Below, in pieces: positions 1 through 11,376 of a stretch of DNA of 64,000 nt. Position 1 is the stretch's first letter. Each line of letters begins with the position of its first letter. The translations under genes and the position numbers were made by a program. Under the pieces are notes generated by a model. That model saw nothing but the letters and a program-made list of their open reading frames with translations. It ran no database searches and was not told where the DNA came from. Source of the stretch: Dioscorea cayenensis subsp. rotundata (Eukaryota; Streptophyta; Magnoliopsida; Dioscoreales; Dioscoreaceae); contig NC_052475.1 in assembly GCF_009730915.1 (NCBI RefSeq), positions 30,937,016 to 31,001,015 of the forward strand, given 5' to 3'.

Positions 1-408
1 TTGATCTTATTGGTTGCGGAAGGCTGAGTTAGTCCGGGAGTTTTTTTTGGAAGATCTTGACATATAAAGTTCTTATCTTGTTAAATTTATTTCTAAATCA
101 AGGATTACTGACGAGAAAGAGGTAAAATACTGAAAAATAATTGGAAAGCTTTAGAGCAGCTAATTGTAGAAACGTTCCTCAGGTTGATTAAATTCTCGGG
201 TAGAACTGTAATGATTGGTTCTGGGTGCATTTTCTTTGTGTGCTCTGTATGGGGTACAAGAAAGTTAGGACTATCTTCTCATTCAAATCGGATCATGCTT
301 TTTTTAATGACACTTGAGCTCTTCATAATTGAAGCTGTTGAAGATTCTTGCACCCTGAATAGATTTGTCTCTGTATTGTGAGGTGACTTCTATTGTGATA
401 ACTATATG

Positions 409-505
409 ATTGTTTGTGCAGATGCAATAATTTCTGCCTGGTGCTAGAGTTTGGTATACATCTTCATAATTGTTTGTGCAGATGCAATAATTTCTGCCTG
501 GTGCT
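409..505 (+). repeat. 60-bp-period direct duplication in the 5' region of GALT1
   Basis: A 37-bp stretch (409-445) recurs at 469-505 with a period of exactly 60 bases. Each copy carries a splice-acceptor-like ttgtgcag. It lies just upstream of the GALT1 start, probably in a 5'-UTR intron or leader, so it may duplicate a candidate 3' splice site. A further acceptor-like ctctcag ends at 546. Confidence 0.8.
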
Positions 506-597
506 CATATGCATGCTAAATTGTTTCTTTTCAATTCCTCTCTCAGGTTTGGTTTCATGAAGTTCAGTGTGTAAGAGTTAGATTGCAACTGCTCTGA

Positions 598-3500
598 ATG
601 AAGATGAAGTTAAAGAGGTGGTCTGGAGGTGCTGTAATATTTTCCTTATTCATACTGTTAGTTCTCAGGTATGGGATAATAGAGAATCCTTTAGCGGAAA
701 GGTCGTTTAGGGGTTCATTCTCTCGCAATACTTCTGACCATTTACAATGGGTTGCTGTTGCCGATCCACCATCAGTTCAAAATCCAGAGAATGGGTCTCA
801 AGTAATTTCAGCCGATAACTTAGTCTCCAATCTTTTTAGTTTTAGAAATTTCTCCCAAGGAGAGCTACTGGCTTTACAAACTTGGAACCATTTTGAGCAC
901 CTGATTACCCATGCTCAAGGGTTACCTCATGCAATTGAGGCTATCAAGGAAGCCGGAGCTGCATGGAAAAAACTTATGGTCTCGGTTGAAGATGAAAGCC
1001 TTAGCGCTTCAGGGAATGGAAGCGCCCATCAAAAGGCAAAGGAGAAGCAGTGTCCTTATTCCATTAAAAGGATGAATGTATCTGAATTTGATAATGGAAG
1101 TTTTAAGTTTAACATTCCTTGTGGACTGGTTCAAGGTTCTTCAGTTACTTTTATTGGTACTCCTGACGGCCTTCTTGGAAATTTTCGGATAGATTTAACA
1201 GGAACAACAGTTCCAGGTGAACCAGATCCTCCAGTTGTCCTGCACTACAATGTCCGACTTCATGGAGATAAAATCACGGAGGATCCAGTGATTGTACAAA
1301 ACACATGGACTGCAGGAAATGACTGGGGTCCAGAGGAGCGTTGTCCTTCTCCAGACCCTAAGGGGATTAAGAAAGGTACTGATTCCACAAATGCTATAAT
1401 TTTTATCCTTAGGAAGTGATCTTGCTTAACTGATTTATGTTTATGTGGAATTTTATGTCCTATTCTTTACCATAAAATCCTCTGCTTTATTGCTCAGTTT
1501 ACTTCAAATTGCTGAAGTCCTCTTTAGTTTTTATTTACATGCTGATGTAGTGGAATTAAAGGTGCTTACAGAATGTAATTTACCGGCTTCAATTTTCATT
1601 GGTTTCTCAATACTGCATGTGTGGGCTAAATTTAAATTCTAAACTTCCTCATTCAGGTCTTTATTCATTTAACATGTTATGAGGGTGCTTTAATGTCTTC
1701 CTATAACAGTTAACTTATTTTTTCTTATTTAATTTCTTAACTATCCTCATTTAAAAAACAAAAATGATATTGAACTCATGGCTATCTTGCCATAGGGATA
1801 CTTGGTCTTTAGAAAATTGTGGGAATGGTCTCCTTGTATACTTGTTGGTTGTGAGCTTCTCTTATTTCTTTCTTTCTGTTATTGCTATAGTGGATGATTT
1901 GGAGCAATGTAGCGCAATGGTGGGCAAAGATGATAAAAGAGTCCTCGCATCTACGAGACATTTAAATGCTTCAAAACGATCTTCTAACAAAGAGGGGGCT
2001 AAACCTAAACAATATTTTCCTTTTAAGCAAGGATATCTTGCGATTGCCACCCTTCGTGTCGGGGTTGAAGGGATACAGATGACTGTTGATGGGAAGCACA
2101 TAACTTCTTTTGCTTACCGAGAGGTGCTTTAAATGCCCCTAATTTGTTTATAATCATGCCAGCTCTCATTTTAATAAGGCCAATGTCATTTCAACCAAAC
2201 ATGCTTGAATTTTTTCTACCAGAGCTTGGAGCCATGGCTTGTTAGTGAAGTAAGAATTTCAGGAGACATCAATTTAATATCTGTCCTTGCAAGTGGTTTA
2301 CCCACATCAGAGGATTTAGAACATGTGATTGATTTGGAGTTGCTGAAGTCCCCTCCTCTGCCCATGCATAAAGCTGTGGATCTTTTCATTGGAGTCTTTT
2401 CTACAGCAAACAATTTCAAGAGAAGAATGGCAGTCCGGAGAACGTGGATGCAATATGATGCTGTGCGGTCTGGAGCCGTTGCAGTTCGTTTTTTTGTTGG
2501 CCTGGTAAGAATTGAGGATTTGCTGATAAATGTTATAGCATTGTAATGTATTCCTGTTTGTTAGATTTAGTAACGCAGTTCAAGCATTGATTTGTGCAAT
2601 GTAGGTATCCTGCAGTCAAACATTTACATAGCCCTTATTTAAATTAAATTTTTTTTTAGATAGGATTACTATGATATAGGATATGGTAATTTTGGAGTCC
2701 TGTACTTCTTGAATCAAGTAATGATGTTTTGGTTTGCCACAGCATAAAAACGAAATGGTGAATGAGGAACTCTGGAATGAGGCACGCACCTACGGAGATA
2801 TTCAGTTGATGCCCTTTGTTGATTATTATAGTCTAATTACCTGGAAGACTGTAGCCATTTGCATTTACGGGGTATATTTGCAGCTCTACTAATTATGAAA
2901 CAATAAGTTCGATGCTGTTTTTTGAACTTTCTAACTTTTGCATGGTGCTTGGTTGTCAGACAAATTCTGTATCAGCCAAGTATGTAATGAAAACGGACGA
3001 TGATTCTTTTGTTCGTGTAGATGAGGTGCTTGCCTCTTTAGACACAGCAAATGTGACAAAGGGGTTACTGTATGGGCGGATCAATTCTGATGCTCAACCT
3101 CATAGAAACCCCGAAAGCAAATGGTTTATTAGCCCCGAGGTAAATGTTCTTGCTGTTTTTAATAAAAAGAGGTGGCTGACTCGTGAAGAATAGTTATCCT
3201 TCATGACATTTTTGATGTTTGATAGCCTTTTTTTTTCTCCAGTTTCTCATATTATTTCCTTATACTAATTGTTGCTTATACAACCTAATGGATAATAAAT
3301 ATGATTGCCCCTTATTCAAATCTGAGATGATGGCCATAAGTATTAATTGTTTTATTCGAACTTTGATAACAATGACATGGTCTGGTCTCTTCCTTCAGAG
3401 AGTTCCTAATTGCTATGATACATTTTCATTTTTTTGAAACCATTTATATCACATTTGTCATTCTTATTGACGTCTGGAACTACAAATGAACATTGATATT

Positions 3501-4368
3501 CCTGTCAGTTTGCCTTCAATGTGTAAAGTCATAAAAGAAACTAATTTCCTAAACTAAAGGGGATTAATCTTTGCAATTACTCTTTTATGATTTACCTTTT
3601 CTAATTGCTAAAGGAAATTATTATTGAACAATTCTTTTTAAGGATTTGTAATCTTTCATATTTGCTTTTAATAGACAGTTGATTAGGCTTCTAATTTTCC
3701 TTAGTTTTTATTTATAGTTGTTTCCTTGCATAAGGTTGTTACAATTGCCATTTAATGCTAATTGTATACACGTTGGAGTGAGAGAAAAACCTACTGCCAT
3801 TGTATTGGTGCTCCCAGGATTCTCCTCTCCATTGTCATAGTTTTGGTGTTTGATAAATTCATTGCTCTTATTTTCCAAATATAATCACTGATTCTACAGT
3901 GAATATATATATATATATATTTTACTATTTATTTGTTTTACAGGAATGGCCTGAAGAAAAATATCCTCCTTGGGCTCATGGTCCAGGATATGTAGTATCA
4001 AAGGACATTGCAGAGGCAATCTATGAACTGCATAAAGAGGGCCATTTGAAGGTGAATATGCGCCTTTCGTTATTTCTTGATGTCCTTATTACTAGCTGTT
4101 AATAACTTCTCTCTACCTTGAAATCATTTGAACTTTGTAATGCTGTCAATTGTAGATGTTCAAGCTGGAGGATGTGGCCATGGGAATATGGATAGCGGAA
4201 TTGAAGAAAAAGGGATTAGCCATTAACTATGTGAAGGAGGAGAGGGTTTATATCGAAGGCTGTGAATCTGGGTATGTGGTTGCCCACTATCAGGAGCCAA
4301 GAGAGTTACTTTGTCTGTGGGATAAGCTTCAAGACACCAAGCGGGCGTTGTGTTGCGGAGAGCCTTGA
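598..4368 (+). CDS. GALT1: Beta-1,3-galactosyltransferase, GALT1 type (galectin domain + GT31)
   Basis: Seven exons: 598-1375, 1891-2123, 2223-2504, 2743-2871, 2960-3139, 3944-4051, 4156-4368. All junctions are GT-AG and keep frame, giving 640 aa, about the length of Arabidopsis GALT1. A type II signal anchor lies near residues 10-26, followed by a luminal stem. A galectin-like domain (about 170-345) includes [10 protein letters not shown] and the W-containing end [13 protein letters not shown]. The GT31 catalytic domain has [17 protein letters not shown], the DxD motif as KTDDD (D487-D489), HGPGYVVS and EDVAMGIW. Known of the family: GALT1 adds beta-1,3-galactose to N-glycans in the Golgi, the step toward Lewis a epitopes; related galectin-GT31 enzymes galactosylate hydroxyproline in arabinogalactan proteins. 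The N-terminus, the KKVDDLEQC segment and the C-terminal Cys pair (ALCCGEP) favour GALT1 over the AGP-type enzymes. The start is the first in-frame ATG; a second Met follows two codons later. It looks intact. Confidence 0.93.
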
Positions 4369-4980
4369 GACTCATTACACTGGAACAAACACATAAGAAG
4401 AAAATTCAAAGCTAGTTATTGAACTGGTTTTGGCTTTTCCCGGCAGCTGGCACCCCCGCGAGAGATTTTTCTTGTCTAACTATAGTTTTCCCTGAAAAGA
4501 ATACGAAAAACCACTTAGGTTCTACTGATCACTGGAGATATGGCATTAACATGAATTCATTGTTCTTTGACCGGTTGTATAGGCAGCATTAGATTGTGGT
4601 TTTATGGTAGGAGACATGTAGTCTTCACCATACATGATATAGATAGAACTGCAAATTAGGCTTGAGTTTAGTGACTGAGATTACAGTAGTTTATTGAATG
4701 TAAACATCTCTTTATAGAAAAATGGCACATTCATTTACCACTTCTTTCTTATGTGAATATTAATTTTTGTTTCAATTTGTTCATATTGTCTTGTCTCATT
4801 TAGAACATGGTCCTTGCCATTAAAGGCACATGTTTCTGCAAAATTTACAGTTTTATGGTACATTTGATGTCATATCAAGACAAAGTGAAAAACAAAAGCT
4901 TCCACATAAATGCTTTGTTTGTTACTGTAAAAATGTAAAATCTTCAGATGGCTCCACCAGTTACTGTTATTCCTTGCGGA
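4369..4980. other. Intergenic, GALT1 3' flank
   Basis: AT-rich DNA holding the likely GALT1 3' UTR. I see no further coding sequence before the inverted-repeat element that begins near 4981. Confidence 0.6.
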
Positions 4981-5928
4981 TTAAATTTTTGATAGGTTAT
5001 TAAGATTTTGTTTTTTTTTTTTTAGGTTACTAAGTTTCAATTTGGATTAAAACGGTTATTAAAATTTAATTTTATTTCTTCGGCAAATGACCCATGAGTA
5101 ACCACATTTATTCAGCTGACATGTTTACCGGAAAAAATACAGTCAGCCTGATGATGACTCGTCACCAGACTGCCAGAGCGTCCACATCAGCATAACAAAA
5201 CCCTAACTCTAACTCCTTGAATCTCCAAACGCGAGGGCCGCCGCCGCCACCATTTCTTCTCTTCTCCCACTGTTTCATTTCTGAGATAACCTTTAATGTT
5301 CATCATGAAGTTCTATTCTAATGTTCATTTTCTGTGAACATCTCATGATCATTATGAACTTCAAAGAGAGGGAATTTCAATCTCTATCTTGGAAAAAATA
5401 AATAAATAAAAAATAACTTTTCTCTCATTGTAAAGAACTTTCATTTCTGAAGTGTAAATTTAATGTTCATCCCGAATTCCAAAAAGGGAGATTTCTAGTC
5501 TCAAGCAAGAATATTTTTACAGATTGAGCTGTAAACATCTGCAGAAAAAGCAGAGACAAATCATAAATTAACTTTTTGACCTGCAACAGTGAATGAGCTA
5601 GGGTGAACGATGGAGCTCCACTCATTATCGGCGTCGTGCTCCTTGTTTATGTTAGAGCTAGGGTAAACAATGAGGAGAAGAAGAAGATGATGATTTGGCA
5701 ATCTTTAACCAGCTTGGATTCCTCATATGATGTGGCAACCTGGTGATGCGTCATTATCAGGCTGACTGTGTTTTTTTCTGGTAGACACGTCAGCTGGATG
5801 AATGTGGTTACTCGCGGGACACCTGCCGGAGAAATTAAATTAAATTTTAATAACCGTTTTGATCTAAATTGAAATTTGGTAACCTTAAAAAAACAAGTCA
5901 AAACCTTAGTAACCTATCAAAAATTTAA
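4981..5928. mobile_element. Non-autonomous DNA transposon-like element with ~185-bp inverted repeats
   Basis: The left arm (about 4981-5166) and the right arm (about 5742-5928) are imperfect reverse complements over about 185 bases. Both start with TTAAATTTTTGATAGGTTA and include the blocks AAAACGGTTATTAAAATTTAATT and CAGTCAGCCTGAT. The inner ~575 bases have no long ORF; they contain a short GC-rich stretch (about 5228-5255). No transposase is visible, so this is a MITE-like or Mutator-like non-autonomous element. Target-site duplication is unclear: both ends show TTAA, which may be part of the terminus. Confidence 0.75.
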
Positions 5929-6900
5929 TTCCATTGTTTGTATGTATACATTATTTGTATGTAAAATCTCTGGAGCTGAAAAACCATGAAACATGAAATC
6001 AATCAGTCATTCATGCTGTGATAGCTAGCAAGGTGTGTGGCAAAGCTGAAAATTATAACTCTGATGGATAAATGGAGTGTGATTGATGAAAACAGGTTTC
6101 CAAATCACCAGCAAATATTTGTAGGCTGTCTGATCAATCACTTTTGAGGATATAAATCAGATAATATTCCAAGGAATTGTGATGTTGTGTTTATCTTGAT
6201 CAGCTAGAATACAATTGTTTGTGCTTCTTCGAGTCTCAGAAATAATTCATTGAGTGATGGAGGAACCTTTGGATTCTGTTGTTCATCAAGAACAGAGATG
6301 CTTTGCTGAGACACATCAAATAATTTCTTGTAAGATTATTGTCATGAAAAGCTTTTTCTATTAATTGTTTTTGCTGCAGCAAATATGGTTGTTTGATTGC
6401 AATTAACAACTATATGTAACATTGGAAACCATGTTATGTGGAGCTTGATTAATTGACTCTGCCATGAAATTATTAAATTGATCAAAATAATTTCATTGCT
6501 TTACTTTTCTACAGGTGCTGAAAGCTTGGGAGAAAAAGAACAAAATCTGAAAGATTAAAACAACAACAGCAGCAGCAGCAACAACAGCAACATGTAAAGG
6601 TGTGATGATTGAATTAATTGCATGCTTTGCCAGTTTTGAATAAACATTACTGGAAATTATAAAGCTAATACATTGCAGTTCTATGCTTGAATTTGGAAAG
6701 AAAATGAAACTAGGCATGAAAGGTATACATTATACTTGAAAGAACATGATTGATGAACTATCTACTTGATTTAGAAAGTCACACAGCAATGACAATCATA
6801 ATATTGTGATCATTAATGACAGCAAGGTCTGATTGTTGAAAACTGAAAAGACATGCTGGTCTGAGCAGACCCAATCAAATGCTCTTTCTCTAGTACCACT
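5929..6900. other. Intergenic, upstream of first CSLA gene
   Basis: AT-rich DNA without a convincing gene. It contains a short CAG/CAA-type repeat at about 6560-6592. The right-hand end is probably the promoter of the first CSLA gene. Confidence 0.55.
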
Positions 6901-6904
6901 TGCA

Positions 6905-6911
6905 TATAAAA
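6905..6911 (+). promoter_or_regulatory. TATA-box candidate for first CSLA gene
   Basis: TATAAAA lies about 110 bases upstream of the CSLA start at 7017, a normal spacing for a plant TATA box with a short 5' UTR. This is position-based inference only. Confidence 0.4.
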
Positions 6912-7016
6912 ACAGAGTATAAACCCTGAAAATAATGCAGGAATTGAACTAGCTCCTCAGTAACATTGCAGGGGTGGCCTTTCTCTAACCGCACTTGAAC
7001 TCTCTGGTGTTAGAGA

Positions 7017-9386
7017 ATGGCTACTACTGGAGCAGTGCAAAGAGGTACATACCTTAATTTCTTGAATGCATGCTCAAATAACATCAGCATGATATAGAAA
7101 TTTGCTGGCCATTGCCATGCAGTGTATGAGATCCTCTTCTCAGTAGCCTTTGGAGTCCCTGATGAGGTAGTCTTCATATGGAGGAAGGTCAGGGAAGTGG
7201 TGCTAGTGCCAGCAATGAATATAGCAGTCATCATGTGCCTTATCATGTCGGTGATGGTCTTCATCGAGAAGTTGGTCATGGGTGCTGTCAGTCTTTATGT
7301 GAAAGTCTTTCATAGGAAGCCTGAGAAAATCTACAAATGGGAAGCTCTCAGAGAGGACGTGGAGATTGGCACTTCAGTGTTCCCCATGGTACTCGTTCAA
7401 ATTCCCATGTTCAATGAGAAAGAGGTGTGTTTGCTTGCTTGCTTGTGAGAAGCTTGATTAATTAACTTTCATTGAAAATCAATGCTATATATATATATAT
7501 ATATATGTATTTAATTCATTTTCAGGTATATAAACTGTCCATTGAAGCTGCATGTAACCTGACATGGCCTTCAGATAGGGTCATTATACAAGTGCTTGAT
7601 GATTCCACTGATCCTGTTATTAAGGTAGGATCCAATATGCACTTGCAGTGCAAGCATGAAGATCGACAAAAACTTGTATCTCTGAGATGTTAATTATGGC
7701 AGGGATTGGTGAGAAATGAATGCGAAAAATGGCTGAGAAAGGGGAAGAACATCAGGTATGAGACAAGAAACAACAGAAATGGATACAAAGCTGGTGCACT
7801 GAAAGAAGGAATGAAGTATAATTATGTGCAAGCATGTGATTATATTGCCATGTTTGATGCTGATTTCCAACCATCTCCTGATTTTCTCATGAGAACTGTT
7901 CCTTTCCTGGTTCACAATGATGATGTTGCTCTTGTTCAAGCTAGATGGAAGTTCGGTATGCTTTATACCTCTCTTCTCATTTAATTAATTAATACAGTGT
8001 GTCTTAGTACTAGTTAATTTGCAGTGAATGCTCGTGAATGCTTAATGACTAGAATACAAGAAATGTCAATGGATTATCACTTCAAAGTGGAACAAGAATC
8101 TGGTTCATCAACCTTTGCATTCTTCGGTTTTAATGGTATGTTAATTTGATTGTTTTATGACAAAGTAACTGTTATATGTTTGGATTGAATTAATTAAACT
8201 GAGTTACTAAACAGGGACTGCTGGTGTTTGGAGAATCAAAGCTATCGATGATGCTGGAGGTTGGAACGATAGAACTACTGTGGAAGACATGGATTTAGCT
8301 GTTAGAGCAGGACTTGGAGGTTGGAAATTTATTTATGTTGGTGACATTAAGGTATTAAAGATTTCACATTAAGCTAAATCACTGTGATAATTAGCTTGAT
8401 TTACCAGTTAGTATGATTGATTTCTTTTCTGTTTTGCTTTGAATTTTTTTTTTAGGTTAACAGTGAACTTCCAAGCACTTTGAAGGCTTACCGATATCAA
8501 CAACATCGTTGGTCTTGTGGACCTGCAAATTTGTTCAGAAAAATGGCCTGGGAAATTATACAAGCAGAGGTCAGTTTTTTCGTATTTTTTTCGCTTACAT
8601 TGTTGTTAATCTAACAAGTTTTTCTCCTTTTTTTTTCTGTCAATCTGCAGAAAGTTTCATTTTGGAAGAAATTCTATGTGATCTACAACTTCTTCTTGGC
8701 TCGAAGAATTATATCACATTATGTCACCTTCTTTTTTTACTCCATTGTGATTCCACTGGCAGTTTTTTTCCCTGAAGTGCATCTTCCAAAATGGGGTGTA
8801 GTTTACATTCCAACAGCAATCACTCTTCTAAACTCCGTCGGTACTCCAAGGTTCTACATTTCTCACACCATTTTCCATAATCTTTATTTCGACAAAATTG
8901 AGATTAACTAATAACCATTCCTTAACATGAACACACAGGTCATTCCACCTAATTATCTTCTGGGTTTTGCTTGAAAACGTAATGTCATTGCATCGATGCA
9001 AAGCAGTTTTCATCGGTCTGTTAGAAGCAGGAAGAGCTAATGAATGGGTGGTCACAGAAAAATTAGGAGACATGTTGAAAACAAAACCAGACACATCTGT
9101 TACTAACAAATTTCAAATCAGGTTCTGGAAAAGGTGAATATCAAATTATCATCATTCTAAATCTAATTAAGAATTAATCATCTTGATTTCTATATATATA
9201 TATGTACATTTTTCTTGCAGATTTCATGTTCTAGAGCTTGTGGTTTCAGTATTCCTCTTGATAAGTGCAAGCTATAACTTGATCAATGGAGGAGACAGTT
9301 ATTATATGTACATAATTCCACAAGCAATTTCATTCTTTCTGGTTGGGATTGGTTATGTTGGCACTTTCATTCCAACAGATAAGTGA
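7017..9386 (+). CDS. CSLA: Glucomannan 4-beta-mannosyltransferase, CSLA family (copy 1)
   Basis: Ten exons: 7017-7044, 7123-7424, 7526-7624, 7703-7955, 8025-8135, 8215-8351, 8456-8569, 8651-8850, 8939-9133, 9221-9386, giving 534 aa. The family makes the beta-1,4-mannan or glucomannan backbone in the Golgi from GDP-mannose and GDP-glucose (GT2 fold). Visible: an N-terminal hydrophobic segment (about 35-65), VLDDSTDP (D135, D136), the DxD motif in FDADFQ (D195, D197), the TVEDMD acid pair (E288, D289), QQHRW (Q325-W329, the QxxRW motif), then hydrophobic C-terminal segments. The first exon is only 28 bases and is chosen because it joins in frame at GT-AG sites; exon 1 is the least certain part. 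The second CSLA gene lies 2 kb downstream in the same direction with the same intron phases, so the pair arose by tandem duplication. It appears intact. Confidence 0.93.
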
Positions 9387-11376
9387 AAAATTGAAAAGCA
9401 TCCTGTTCTTTGAAATGGTTCAGAGTTTATTGTATTTGTTATAAGGCTAGTTTGTGCACGTTGTTGTAAAATAATGTAATTGTGCTAATGTCCAAGTTCT
9501 TTTTAAATATCAAGATTAATAAATGTTAGTGTGTGTGTGTGTGTATTCAAATGATGGTGGTCAAAATTATTGTTGGCAAAGTAAATATAAAGAAAGGAAG
9601 GTGGCCTTGATTTATCATACAGGTTATAAAAATAAAGATGCCATGTTGCTAATAATGAAGGCACGGAAGTCAAACTATGCAACAGACATTTTTTTTCTTA
9701 TTTTATTTTTCTTTTTGTAATCAACGCGGGGAAGTTATATCATGGGCATCCACATACCGGACGTAATAACTATCTTAATATATCTATATTTTTATCTTAC
9801 ATAAGTTAAATTTTGAATTTTTTTTTTAACAAAACACAAACACTCTACATAAAAAAAAAAATCTGATGTTAATAGATTAATGAGTTGTTGACTAATTAAA
9901 AACTTTTTCTACTTATTTCGCTCTAGCAAATTTTTTTTTTATGTTTTTTATTTTCATGCCAAATGAAGCGTATAAACATATAAAAGAGTGTATTATTCAT
10001 TTATTTATTGTATACCTTCCGTGAGATTAATAAAATATTAAAGTCCAACTACAAGAAAAGAGAGGTAAGATTGTTACAAAATGAGATGGTGTACTACTCA
10101 CATGGCCAAACATTAACAAAACTAATTTCACATAAAAACAAAAAAATAAATTTATTTTTTAAAATTTATTTTCATAAAGTTACTAACTTCAAATGAATTA
10201 TTTTTTTATACCCAAATCAATCCTATGCTGTTTTTTCTTAAAAAAATTACTCATGGAGTAGTAGTCAGTGCCATTTAAAAATATCACACTAATTTTGTTT
10301 TAAACTTCTCAAACATTTTTTAAATTACATATTATTAAATATATCAGGGTTATATTACTTTACTCTTCACAATGCCATTTATTGAGCTTTTATCTAAAAT
10401 AATACATATTTTGACGCTTGGAAAGTGTATGGTAGGGGACCAGACTTATTTTAATAAATTTAATTATTGAAAAATATATTTAATAATGAATTTCAAACGT
10501 AATTCTCTCTATTATTAAGATTTTTTTTAACTCTATACTCGTTATCATCCAAAAACAAATTCTAAAATCTGTGCATAAATAATTTTGAGAATTTTATAAA
10601 AATAAAATAAAATTATAAAATAAAAATAATTATAAAAAAACTTTTTTTATATAAAAATAATTTATTTGAATATTTTGGGTTGATAGCATCTTTCTACTCT
10701 ATGCATGATAGCAACGCATCTTTTTAGTATATATAAAATTGATCATATGTCTATAACATGAAATAAATGCTGCTTAAGATTTTCGTAAAATCCAACTTAA
10801 GGAGTCACTTCTAATCATAAAAAAAAAAGTTTCAACTTTTACAGGACCTATGACTGCAACATTTAATTAATAGTTTATTTGTTATATTCAAATAAATAAA
10901 TAAAAATATTGAAAACCATTTAAGCTAACATTAAAAATAATAAAAATGAAAATAAAAATTGAAAAAATAAAATTAGGCGTTTCTTTTCAAAATTCAAACT
11001 CAATCAAAATTTGGAATTAGGTAATCGATGGATGATGGCAATTGGCAAAAAGGAGCATCAAAGGAATATCCCTGACACCGCCAAAGACAAAATTGCCAAC
11101 CAACCAAAACTTGGAGCTTTTCTCTTCACGAAGTTTCCCAAAAAAAAAATTTTTTTTTTAAAATTTTAAAATAAAGAAAATGAAAAAAAAATCAGAGTCT
11201 CTCTCACAGCACAGCAGCACAGCAGCACAGAAAACAAGAAACCAGAGCAAAAACGTGAATTCATTTAGCAAGCTTGCAGCTCTCTTTATCCAAAAGATAT
11301 CTCATTTCATGGACAAAGGGCATCAAGCTCGTTAATGGTGTTATCCCCTTTGCATTGCCTTTAGAGAGTACAAAGG
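9387..11376. other. Intergenic between the two CSLA genes
   Basis: Very AT-rich spacer of about 2 kb with homopolymer runs, a GT run near 9531-9544 and a CAGCA-type repeat near 11208-11231 close to the second CSLA start. I see no coding sequence or RNA gene in it. Confidence 0.6.

Noticed and set aside
1862-2419. Minus-strand frames opposite GALT1 exons 2 and 3
   Set aside because: Shadows of spliced coding exons on the plus strand.
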